Below, piece after piece: positions 8,235-15,716 of a stretch of 57,375 bases of DNA. Made by a program: the position numbers and the translations under genes. Under the pieces are notes generated by a model. It saw only the letters and a list, made by a program, of their open reading frames with translations, did no database searches and was not told where the DNA came from. Position 1 is the stretch's first letter; every line of letters begins with the position of its first letter. The stretch is from NCBI GenBank assembly GCA_947630595.1, contig CANRIG010000010.1:1-57375 (forward strand). The letters are read 5' to 3'. The DNA comes from an uncultured Lachnospiraceae bacterium (GTDB lineage Bacteria; Bacillota; Clostridia; Lachnospirales; Lachnospiraceae).

Positions 8235-9134
8235 TCAGTTATTCATCTTCTCCCGCAGGATCTCCAGAAAACTGGTATTCTTTGTCTTTATCATCTGAAC
8301 CCTGCGCTCCGATTTTGCAATCACAATCCGGTCGCCGGAATTGAGCTTCACGGACGTATCTCCGTCAAACGTCGCTTCCGCGCCGTCCACATCCGTGCTG
8401 TGCCGGGCTCCGATTTCTATGATAATTTCCACATTGTCAGGTAAAACAATCGGCCGTGACGTGAGCGTATGCGGCGCAATCGCCGACAGCAGTATCAGGG
8501 AAGCCTGCGGCGCCACAATCGGCCCTCCCACGGAAAGATTGTAGCCGGTCGAACCGGTCGGCGTCGATATGATCATGCCGTCGGCAGAGTAGGCGCTCAA
8601 AAACACGCCGTCCACGTAGACGTTGAAATCCACCACGCGCAGCCTGCCGTTTCTGGTGATGACAATGTCGTTGAGCGCAATGTCGTCAAGCAGCCTGCGG
8701 TTCTGATGCCATGCCTCGCCGTGAATCAGCATCCGCGGTTCCACGGAAAATTCCCCGCTGATCAGGCGGTCCAGCGCAGTCTGGATATTGGTGTGCTCGA
8801 TCTCCGCCAGATAGCCCAGCGTCCCCATATTGATGCCGAGCAGCGGCAGCGAGCAGTCCACCAGGTCTCTGGCCGCCTGCAGCAGCGTGCCGTCGCCTCC
8901 GAGCACCAGCACGCACTCCACGTCCTCCGGGATGCGGCGCGCGTCGGTGTACTTATATCCGTGCGGACAGCCTCTGGCGCCTTTTTCTTTCTGTCCGGAA
9001 ATGCCGGAGCCGTCAAAGCCGCTCTGCTGGATGTAGCATTTTCTGCCCTTTTCCTCCAGATAGCGGCGGATATAGCCCGCCGTCCGCAGCTCCGGGTCTT
9101 TCTGATGATTCGTAATCACATAAAATGTATTCAT
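8235..9134 (-). CDS. nadK: NAD kinase
   Basis: It phosphorylates NAD to NADP using ATP in the cytosol. The 299-aa product has the GGDGT motif at residues 79-83, the NE/D-type segment (NDIVITRNG) and SADGMIISTPTGSTGYNLSVGGP with the conserved glycine-rich loop. Residues 45-62 (KEKGARGCPHGYKYTD) look like a family-variable insertion. The gene is 12 bp after tlyA and 13 bp before argR, so it is in the same transcript. Confidence 0.95.
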   Translation of the reverse strand: MNTFYVITNHQKDPELRTAGYIRRYLEEKGRKCYIQQSGFDGSGISGQKEKGARGCPHGYKYTDARRIPEDVECVLVLGGDGTLLQAARDLVDCSLPLLGINMGTLGYLAEIEHTNIQTALDRLISGEFSVEPRMLIHGEAWHQNRRLLDDIALNDIVITRNGRLRVVDFNVYVDGVFLSAYSADGMIISTPTGSTGYNLSVGGPIVAPQASLILLSAIAPHTLTSRPIVLPDNVEIIIEIGARHSTDVDGAEATFDGDTSVKLNSGDRIVIAKSERRVQMIKTKNTSFLEILREKMNN

Positions 9135-9146
9135 AGGTGTCTCCCG

Positions 9147-10046
9147 CTATTTAAGCTCCTCATGCGCCCGCGCGACCGTCCGCTCTATAGCGTCCCCGCT
9201 CAGGTCTGTCGCGCCAAGGTCCGCCATGTCCCCACAAGGGCCTGCCGTGTTCGCGCCAGGGTCCGCCGTGTTCGCGTCCGGACCTGCCGCGCCCGGCTCT
9301 CCGGCTCCGCACGCGGAGCCTTTCGCAAGGTGCAGCAGATATTCGATGTTGCCCTCCGGCCCCTTAATCGGCGAAAACTCCAGCGCCAGGACGCGGAATC
9401 CCAGCTCCCGCGCATAGTCCGCCACCCGGCGGATCACTTCCTCATGCACCTTCGGGTCGCGCACGACGCCCTTTTTTCCCACCTTTTCCCTGCCGGCCTC
9501 AAACTGCGGCTTGATCAGGCATACAATGTCGCCCTGCTCCGCCATCAGAGCCCGCACGGGCCCCAGCACCTTGGTCAGGGAGATAAAGGAAACGTCGATC
9601 GAGACGAACGAAGGCGGTTCCGCAATATCGTCCGGCGTCACATAGCGGATGTTGGTGCGCTCCATGCAGACCACCCGCGGGTCGTTGCGCAGCCTCCAGT
9701 CGAGCTGACCGTGGCCGACATCCACGGAATACACTTTCGCCGCGCCGTTTTGCAGCATGCAGTCCGTGAAGCCTCCGGTGGACGCGCCCACATCCATGCA
9801 TATTTTCCCGTCCAGCGCAACCGCGAAGCAGTCCATCGCCTTCTCCAGCTTCAGCCCGCCGCGGCTCACATAGCGCAGCGTGCCGCCTTTGAGCGTAATC
9901 TCCGCCTCCGTGCTGACCATCGTGCCGGCCTTGTCCTCGCGTTGGCCGTCTACCAGCACGCTGCCCGCCATCACAATCGCCTTCGCCTTCTCACGGGACG
10001 GCGCCAGCCCTTTCTTTACCAGCAATACATCCAGTCTTTCCCGCAT
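9147..10046 (-). CDS. tlyA: TlyA-family rRNA (cytidine-2'-O)-methyltransferase
   Basis: The product has an N-terminal S4 RNA-binding domain (RLDVLLVKKGLAPSREKAK, residues 3-21) and an FtsJ-like methyltransferase domain with the SAM loop DVGASTGGFTDCML (about 84-97). TlyA proteins 2'-O-methylate 16S and/or 23S rRNA. The normal fold ends near HLAKGS at about residue 246. The last 50 residues are an Ala/Gly/Asp-rich extension built of seven-residue repeats (GPDANTA, DPGANTA, GPCGDMA) encoded by a 21-bp tandem array. It sits between dxs and nadK as in other Clostridia. Confidence 0.92.
   Translation of the reverse strand: MRERLDVLLVKKGLAPSREKAKAIVMAGSVLVDGQREDKAGTMVSTEAEITLKGGTLRYVSRGGLKLEKAMDCFAVALDGKICMDVGASTGGFTDCMLQNGAAKVYSVDVGHGQLDWRLRNDPRVVCMERTNIRYVTPDDIAEPPSFVSIDVSFISLTKVLGPVRALMAEQGDIVCLIKPQFEAGREKVGKKGVVRDPKVHEEVIRRVADYARELGFRVLALEFSPIKGPEGNIEYLLHLAKGSACGAGEPGAAGPDANTADPGANTAGPCGDMADLGATDLSGDAIERTVARAHEELK
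9202..9299. repeat. In-frame 21-bp repeats in the tlyA 3' end
   Basis: Units such as AGGGTCCGCCGTGTTCGCGC start at about 9202, 9217, 9237, 9258 and 9279. They encode seven-residue repeats that extend TlyA beyond its normal C-terminus. Confidence 0.75.
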
Positions 10047-10074
10047 ATGTCATACCCCGCTGCCTGGGTGCGCC

Positions 10075-10311
10075 GCACCCGGGCGTCCGTTTCCTGTCGA
10101 ACTTTACGATAATCCGCCAAAAGACGGACTTGCGTTAATACATCGCCGCATACCGCCGCACCCGGGCGTCCGTTTCCTGTTACACTTTACGATAATCCGC
10201 CGGAAGACAGACTTCGTGTCGATACAGAGCATACCGCCGCGCCGGGCGTCCTTTACTGCTGATACTCTGCGATAATCCGCCTGAAGACGGACTCCGCGTC
10301 GATGCACGTCT
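10075..10311. repeat. About 82-bp repeat, three copies, spanning the dxs 3' end
   Basis: Copies start at 10075, 10158 and 10239. The third is the real dxs C-terminal coding sequence and the other two lie downstream. Read on the dxs strand the copies give ESVFRRIIAEYQQ (gene), KSVFRRIIVKCNRK and KSVFWRIIVKFDRK. Each contains a hairpin AGTCYGTC-loop-GGCGGATT with loops TTCA, TTCC and TTTT; two or three stem pairs are G-U in the transcribed strand. Confidence 0.88.
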
Positions 10312-12115
10312 CCGCCCGGAGCACGTCCACGCTGCCGTGCTCGATGTAATCGTCCGGCAGCGCCACCTGCATCACGCGCACATCGGAGGCGGTGTCGTTG
10401 TAATATTCCAGCACTTTTTCCCCGAATCCGCCGGAGCGCACATTCTCCTCCATGGTCACCACCAGCCGGTGATCCTGCGCCAGATAGGCCAGCATCTCCT
10501 CGTCGACCGGCTTGATAAACCGGGCGTTGACGATGGTGCAGTGGTAGCCGAGCTCTTTCATCATCTCCCGCACTTCCAGCGCCGTCTTGACCATGCTGCC
10601 GGCCGCCACCAGCGCCAGCCCGCTCTCGTCGTAAAGCATCTCACTTTTGCCCCACTCGATCGGCGCGCGGAACTCCCGCAGCCCGTCGTAAGCCTCGCCG
10701 CGCGGGTAGCGCAGCGCGATCGGCCCTTCGTAGGCAATCGCGTATTTCAGCATATCCGCCAGCTCCCATTTATTCTTCGGCGCCATCACGCACATGTTGG
10801 GAAGCATCGACAGATAGGAAAGATCAAAAATGCCCTGGTGCGTCTCCCCGTCGCTGCCGACCAGCCCCGCGCGGTCCACCGCAAGGACTACCGGCAGATT
10901 CTGAATGCAGACGTCGTGCGCCAGCTGGTCAAACGCCCGCTGGAGAAACGAGGAATACACCGCCACCACCGGCTTCAGCCCGCCGGCCGCCAGTCCGGCG
11001 GCAAAGGTGACCGCATGCCCCTCGGCAATGCCGACGTCAAAAAAGCGGTCGCGGTACATATTGCGGAAACGCTTCAGGCCCGTGCCGTCCGGCATCGCCG
11101 CTGTGACCGCCACGAGCTTCGGCTCCCGCGCGCCCATCTTGCACATAACGGTGGAAAAGACGTCCGTGTAGGCCGCCTTCTTTTTGCGGTTGCTGGGCAG
11201 GCCCGTCTCGATTTCAAACGGCTCCGCTCCGTGAAAGCGCGACGGCATCCGCTCCGCCGGGCCGAATCCCTTGCCCTTCCTGGTCAGCACATGCACCAGC
11301 ACCGGGCCGTTTACTTTTTTCGCATCCCGGAATACCTTCGTCATCCTGGAGATATTGTGACCGTCCACAGGACCCAGATAGGTAATCCCCATCTCCTCAA
11401 AGAACATCCCCGGCACCAGGAACTGCTTGATTCCCTGTTTGGTGTTGCGGATGCCCTTGATCAGCTTGTCCCCGTAGACCGGGATCTTGTTCAATGTATT
11501 TTCAACGCCCATCTTCAGTCCGGTGTAGGACTCCGCCGTGCGGATGTTGCTCAGGTAAGCGGAAATCCCGCCCACGTTTTCCGAGATGGACATATTATTG
11601 TCGTTCAGCACAATGATAAAATTCGTTTTCAGCTGGGCGGCGTTGTTCAGCGCCTCGTAGGCCATGCCGCCGGTGAGCGCGCCGTCGCCGATCACGGACA
11701 CGACGCTGTAGGACTCGCCGAGGACGTCGCGCGCGCAGACGTAGCCCAGGCCGGCCGAGATCGAGGTCGAGCTGTGGCCGGTGTCAAACGCGTCGCAGCT
11801 GCTCTCACGGCGCTTCGGAAAGCCGCTCATGCCGCCGAATTTGCGCAGCTGGTCAAAGCCGGCCTTGCGCCCGGTCAGTATCTTGTGGGTGTAGGACTGG
11901 TGCCCCACATCCCAGATAATCTTATCCTTCGGCAGGTCAAACGAGAGGTGAAGCGCCATCGTCAGCTCCACCACGCCCAGGTTGGACGCCAGATGGCCGC
12001 CGGTCTGACTGATCTTCTGAATCAGAAAATCGCGGATCTCCTGCGCCAGCTCCGGCAGCTGCTCTTTCTCTATTGTTTTGATATCGTTTACTTCGTTGAT
12101 TTTCTCTAACAGAAT
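10253..12115 (-). CDS. dxs: 1-deoxy-D-xylulose-5-phosphate synthase
   Basis: The TPP-dependent enzyme condenses pyruvate and glyceraldehyde-3-phosphate, the first step of the MEP isoprenoid pathway. Seen are the TPP motif GDGALTGGMAYEALNNA, VALDRAGLVGSDGETHQG-like transketolase segments and the C-terminal domain. The first ATG/GTG gives only 573 aa and cuts off the conserved N-terminus. In-frame sequence upstream encodes LEKINEVNDIK...GGHLASNLGV, typical of Dxs, back to ATT at 12115, which lies 8 nt after AAAGGA. No ATG, GTG or TTG is available there; CTG at 12112 is the alternative. From 12115 the product is 620 aa, the usual length. The last codons belong to an 82-bp repeat. Confidence 0.95.
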   Translation of the reverse strand: MLLEKINEVNDIKTIEKEQLPELAQEIRDFLIQKISQTGGHLASNLGVVELTMALHLSFDLPKDKIIWDVGHQSYTHKILTGRKAGFDQLRKFGGMSGFPKRRESSCDAFDTGHSSTSISAGLGYVCARDVLGESYSVVSVIGDGALTGGMAYEALNNAAQLKTNFIIVLNDNNMSISENVGGISAYLSNIRTAESYTGLKMGVENTLNKIPVYGDKLIKGIRNTKQGIKQFLVPGMFFEEMGITYLGPVDGHNISRMTKVFRDAKKVNGPVLVHVLTRKGKGFGPAERMPSRFHGAEPFEIETGLPSNRKKKAAYTDVFSTVMCKMGAREPKLVAVTAAMPDGTGLKRFRNMYRDRFFDVGIAEGHAVTFAAGLAAGGLKPVVAVYSSFLQRAFDQLAHDVCIQNLPVVLAVDRAGLVGSDGETHQGIFDLSYLSMLPNMCVMAPKNKWELADMLKYAIAYEGPIALRYPRGEAYDGLREFRAPIEWGKSEMLYDESGLALVAAGSMVKTALEVREMMKELGYHCTIVNARFIKPVDEEMLAYLAQDHRLVVTMEENVRSGGFGEKVLEYYNDTASDVRVMQVALPDDYIEHGSVDVLRAETCIDAESVFRRIIAEYQQ

Positions 12116-12131
12116 AAACGCCGTCCTTTCG

Positions 12132-13037
12132 TCATGAACTGCGGTGCACCAGATTGAGGATCAGCTCGTTCAGAAATTCGTTTTCGCACGGAAGCTCCCG
12201 CAGAATGCGAATCGCCTCGTCGGAATAGCGCTGCACGTCCCCGCGCGCCAGTTCCAGGCCCCGCACCGTCACATACGTCGTCTTTTGATTTTTTTCGTCG
12301 CTCCCCGCCGTCTTGCCGAGCACCTCGCTGTCCCCGGTGACGTCGAGAATATCGTCCTGTATCTGAAAAGCGAGGCCCACGCAGCGCGCGGCCTGCTGAA
12401 TTTTGTCGACCTCCTCCTGCGTCGCGCCCGCCAGGATGGCGCCGATCATCATCGAGGCCTCGATCAGGGCACCGGTCTTCAGCCGGTAAATAAAATAGAG
12501 CTGCTCCTCCTGCAGCGGCTGGCCGGCAAATTCCACGTCCACAGACTGGCCGCCGATCATGCCGTCGAGCCCGGTCTTGCCCGCAAGCACCTGAAACGCC
12601 CGGCCGATGTGCGGGTTGGACGGTTCCAGGTCGAAAGCCCTGGCCGCCGTCTCGTAGGCCAGATTCAGAAGCGCGTCCCCGGCCAGAATCGCCATCGCCT
12701 CTCCGTATACAATATGTGTCGTTTTGCGCCCGCGGCGGTATTCGTCGTTGTCCATCGCCGGCAGGTCGTCATGAATCAGGGAATGCGTGTGGATCATCTC
12801 GATCGCCGCCATAAACGGCTCGATCACCGCGGAGTGACCGCCGAACATCACATACGTCTGCTGCATCAGAAGCGGCCGCAGCTTTTTGCCGCCCACCAGC
12901 ATGCTGTAGTTCACGGCCTCGAGCAGCGTCCGCTGGAACCCGCCCTCCTCCGGAAGGTAGCCCTCGATCACGCTCTTGATCTCTGTCACCCGCTTCTTCA
13001 TCTCACTGTCAAAATTCGTCAAGCTCACCATCTCCAT
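12132..13037 (-). CDS. ispA: Polyprenyl (geranyl/farnesyl) diphosphate synthase
   Basis: The 301-aa short-chain prenyl transferase condenses IPP with DMAPP/GPP. It has the first aspartate-rich motif DDLPAMD (residues 90-96), the second QIQDDILDVTGD, and the GKKLRP substrate-binding segment at about 50-55. It overlaps the end of xseB by 29 nt and precedes dxs by 16 bp, so the isoprenoid genes are co-expressed with exonuclease VII as in many Firmicutes. Confidence 0.94.
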   Translation of the reverse strand: MEMVSLTNFDSEMKKRVTEIKSVIEGYLPEEGGFQRTLLEAVNYSMLVGGKKLRPLLMQQTYVMFGGHSAVIEPFMAAIEMIHTHSLIHDDLPAMDNDEYRRGRKTTHIVYGEAMAILAGDALLNLAYETAARAFDLEPSNPHIGRAFQVLAGKTGLDGMIGGQSVDVEFAGQPLQEEQLYFIYRLKTGALIEASMMIGAILAGATQEEVDKIQQAARCVGLAFQIQDDILDVTGDSEVLGKTAGSDEKNQKTTYVTVRGLELARGDVQRYSDEAIRILRELPCENEFLNELILNLVHRSS

Positions 13038-13248
13038 TCATGACCAGAATCTTCTTTTCTACGGTATCTATTTTTTCATTACAATACGCGAGCAGCTCCA
13101 TCCCCTGCTGATAGAGGCGGAAGGATTCCTCCAGCGGAAGTTCGCGGTCCTCGAGCTTTTCCAGCATCTCTTCCAGTCTGGCAAAGGATTCCTCCAGCGT
13201 CGGCTCCGACTCCTGCCCGGTCTGTTGTTGCGTTGTTGCGTCCTGCAT
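13009..13248 (-). CDS. xseB: Exonuclease VII small subunit
   Basis: The 79-aa helical protein has the family pattern ESFARLEEMLEKLEDRELPLEES and ending in an acidic tail. It joins several copies to one XseA to form the ssDNA exonuclease. Translationally coupled to ispA by overlap. Separated from xseA by a 179-bp gap filled with 93-bp repeats. Confidence 0.93.
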   Translation of the reverse strand: MQDATTQQQTGQESEPTLEESFARLEEMLEKLEDRELPLEESFRLYQQGMELLAYCNEKIDTVEKKILVMNGDGELDEF

Positions 13249-13262
13249 CTTAGCTCCTTTCT

Positions 13263-13500
13263 GCGGCGTCCTGAAACGCCGGATGAAACGGCGCCGCCTC
13301 CACGGCCCGCGGCAAAATGCCCGTCTCTCCGTCTCTATTTCTCCGGCAGCCGCCCGCGGCGTCTGAAAACGCCGGTCGAAGCGGCGCCGTCTCCACGGCC
13401 CGCGGCGTAATGCCTATTTCGCCGTCTCTATCCCTCCGGCCCGCCGCCCGCGGCGTCCGGAAACGCCGGGCGAAGCGGCGCCGTCCCCAAGGCCCGCGCC
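13263..13500. repeat. About 93-bp repeat, three copies, spanning the xseA 3' end
   Basis: Copies start at 13263, 13356 and 13450. The third encodes the last residues of XseA (APLRPAFPDAAGG); the stop lies in the second. On the transcribed strand every copy carries the hairpin CGGCGT-(6 nt)-ACGCCG with different loops (TTCCGG, TTTCAG, TTCAGG). The repeat fills the xseA-xseB gap. Confidence 0.88.
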
Positions 13501-14669
13501 CGGATTTTCCCGTCCGACACGTAGAGGGACAGCTCGTCCCCCGCCCGCACCTGCGACACGGAGAAAATACGGCGTCCGTCCGCGCCCTCCGCGCAGGCGT
13601 AGCCCTGCGCCAGCTTTTCCAATGGGGAGAGGCCGCGCATGCGCTCGATGTAAACGGCCATCCGCTGCCTGCGGTCCTGCAAAATCAGCTGCATCCTCTG
13701 CCGCAGCGACTCCTCCAGCTCCGCCGCGAACTGCCGCTGCTGGCGGACGCGCTGCTGCGGGCTGACGTAGCGCAGCCGCATCCGGCACTGCTCCAGGCGG
13801 GCGCGCTGCGCCTCCAGGCTGTAGCGCATCCGCCGGGTCAGCTGGGTCTGGTAGGATTCCAGCTGCCTTTGCAGCGCGGACACATCGGCCACCGCCAGCT
13901 CGGCCGCCGCCGAGGGAGTCGGAGCCCGCAGGTCCGCGACGAAATCCGCGATCGTCGTGTCGGTCTCATGGCCGACCGCCGAAATCACGGGCGTGCGGCA
14001 GGCAAAGATGGCGCGCGCCACCTCCTCCTCGTTAAAAGCCCACAAATCTTCGATGGAGCCGCCGCCCCGTCCAGCGATGATCACATCCAGCCCCAGCCGG
14101 TCCAGCGCCCGCAGGCCCGCGGCCACGCTCTGCGCCGCGCCCTCGCCCTGCACCCGCGCGGGGTACAGGATGATCTGAATCCCGGGGTTGCGCCGCCTGG
14201 AGATGTTGATGATGTCGCGCACCGCCGCCCCGGTCGGCGCCGTGACCACGCCCAGCCTGCGCACAAAAGCGGGAAGCGGCTTTTTGTACTCCGGGGCGAA
14301 CATGCCCATCTCCTCCAGCTCCTGCCGCAGCGCCAGATAGCGCTCGTAGAGGAGCCCGGCCCCGTCCAGCCGGATGCGGCTGGCGTAGAGCTGATACTTT
14401 CCGTCCCGCTCATAGACATTGATATTGCCGTCCGCCACCACCTGCTGTCCGTCGGACAGCCGAAAAGCCAGTCCCTTTCTGGCACCGGCGAACATAATGC
14501 AGGCGATCGTCCCCGCGGCGTCCTTCAGCGAAAAGTAAATGTGTCCCGACGTATGGTACTTGCAGTTCGAGACTTCCCCGCGGATGCTGACCCGGTTGAG
14601 GACAAAGTCCTGCGTAAACATATTGCGAATATAGGTATTGATCTGACTGACTGAATAAACCTTCTGCAT
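13428..14669 (-). CDS. xseA: Exonuclease VII large subunit
   Basis: The 413-aa product has an N-terminal OB fold (YSVSQINTYIRNMF, residues 4-17) and the catalytic domain with GVVTAPTGAAVRDI, GRGGGSIEDLWAFNEE and the P-V-I-S-A-V-G-H-E-T-D-T motif. It degrades ssDNA in both directions together with XseB. ATG 14669 is preferred over GTG 14690 because the family begins near YSVSQIN; neither has a strong ribosome site. The last 20 or so residues come from a 93-bp tandem repeat and are not typical of the family. Confidence 0.94.
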   Translation of the reverse strand: MQKVYSVSQINTYIRNMFTQDFVLNRVSIRGEVSNCKYHTSGHIYFSLKDAAGTIACIMFAGARKGLAFRLSDGQQVVADGNINVYERDGKYQLYASRIRLDGAGLLYERYLALRQELEEMGMFAPEYKKPLPAFVRRLGVVTAPTGAAVRDIINISRRRNPGIQIILYPARVQGEGAAQSVAAGLRALDRLGLDVIIAGRGGGSIEDLWAFNEEEVARAIFACRTPVISAVGHETDTTIADFVADLRAPTPSAAAELAVADVSALQRQLESYQTQLTRRMRYSLEAQRARLEQCRMRLRYVSPQQRVRQQRQFAAELEESLRQRMQLILQDRRQRMAVYIERMRGLSPLEKLAQGYACAEGADGRRIFSVSQVRAGDELSLYVSDGKIRARALGTAPLRPAFPDAAGGGPEG

Positions 14670-14719
14670 ATTGCATATTTCTTTCTGCACGGCAGGCCCC
14701 TGCGGCCCATCCCGCCCCG

Positions 14720-15121
14720 TCAGGCGAGCTTCGCAAGAATCCCGTTCACAAAGGACGGGGAATCGTCTCCTCCATATTTTTTTGCGAGCTCGACGGCCTC
14801 GTTGATCGCTACCTTCACTGGGACGCTCTCATCATACAGCATCTCGTAAACCGCCAGACGGAGGACGGCCAGCTCGGCCTTTCCCATGCGCGCGGTCTTC
14901 CATCCCTGCGCCACGCCGTTGATCCTGTCGTCCAGCTCCGGAATCCTCGCCTTGATCTGATCAAACTTGCCCACCATGTAGGCGCGCTCTTCCTCCGTGA
15001 TTTCCGTCTCCGCAAGCTCCTCGAAATAACTCTGCACCTGCTGCGGAATCTCTTCCATACTGTGAAACTCCCCGCAAAATACCAGTTTGAAAATATGTTC
15101 CCTGATCTCGCTTCTCCTCAT
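14720..15121 (-). CDS. nusB: Transcription antitermination factor NusB
   Basis: The 133-aa all-helical RNA-binding protein of the rRNA antitermination complex begins MRRSEIREHIFKLVF, the family N-terminus, and ends in DSPSFVNGILAKLA (the usual FVNGVLD-like helix). I start it at ATG 15121; an upstream TTG at 15148 would add nine untypical residues. It is followed by xseA after 50 bp and lies 121 bp after asp23, behind a terminator. Confidence 0.95.
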   Translation of the reverse strand: MRRSEIREHIFKLVFCGEFHSMEEIPQQVQSYFEELAETEITEEERAYMVGKFDQIKARIPELDDRINGVAQGWKTARMGKAELAVLRLAVYEMLYDESVPVKVAINEAVELAKKYGGDDSPSFVNGILAKLA

Positions 15122-15191
15122 GTTCTCCCATTCTCCCTGTACGCGCAAAGCAGACCTCGGGAAACCCTGAGCAAATCAGTGTCTCCTTACC

Positions 15192-15235
15192 AAAAAGAGC
15201 TGTTGCAAAAGGCAACCTCAGCTTTCACAACAGCT
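15192..15235 (-). terminator. Rho-independent terminator between asp23 and nusB
   Basis: AGCTGTTG pairs with CAACAGCT (8 bp) around a 22-nt loop and is followed on the minus strand by CTTTTT. The nusB-spoIVB run must therefore partly depend on read-through or on a promoter within 15122-15191 that I could not define. Confidence 0.85.
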
Positions 15236-15242
15236 ACTCCTC

Positions 15243-15623
15243 TCAATTCTTATCCATCTGTACGTTGACAATCTTGATATTGACCTCCGCCACCTCAAGG
15301 CCGGTCATGGTCTCGATCGCCGTCTTGACCTTTTCCTGTATCTTGGAACACGTCGCCGGAACGCTGTAGCCGTACTGAATGTTGATCGCCAGCGCCACGT
15401 ACACGGTGTTTTCATCCATCGTAATCTTTACGCCCTTTGACAGGCTTTTCATTCCCAGCTTCTCAATCAGATCGCGCGTCACGTTTCCGGCCATGGATGC
15501 CACGCCGTCCACCTCCGAAGCCGCCAGGCCCGCGATGATGGCCACGACCTCATCCGCGATCCGCACCTCTCCGAATTTCTGCTCGTTTTCTAATTTATGG
15601 GTATGAAGTTCTGTGTTTTCCAT
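15243..15623 (-). CDS. Asp23/Gls24 family envelope stress protein
   Basis: The 126-aa cytosolic protein has the family core GEVRIADEVVAIIAGLAASEVDGV-like N-terminal half, VTRDLIEKLG and the INIQYGYSVPATC segment. Family members localise near the membrane and respond to envelope stress. It starts the housekeeping cluster just upstream of nusB, where this gene is commonly found in Clostridia. A sigma-A-type promoter and GGAGG lie upstream. Confidence 0.92.
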   Translation of the reverse strand: MENTELHTHKLENEQKFGEVRIADEVVAIIAGLAASEVDGVASMAGNVTRDLIEKLGMKSLSKGVKITMDENTVYVALAINIQYGYSVPATCSKIQEKVKTAIETMTGLEVAEVNIKIVNVQMDKN

Positions 15624-15660
15624 CGAATAAAATACCTCCGCAATTCTTTCGCTGACCTCT

Positions 15661-15690
15661 ATTATATATCAAATCATCCCTGCTTGGCAA
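15661..15690 (-). promoter_or_regulatory. Promoter of asp23
   Basis: Minus strand TTGCCA (15685-15690), 18-bp spacer, TATAAT (15661-15666), 38 bp before the start codon. Confidence 0.75.
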
Positions 15691-15716
15691 GAAAGTTTTT
15701 GTCAAAACGGGCGGCG

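Noticed and set aside
10104-10307. Small protein repeating the Dxs C-terminus
   Set aside because: It is the out-of-place reading of the 82-bp duplicates and overlaps dxs; no ribosome site.
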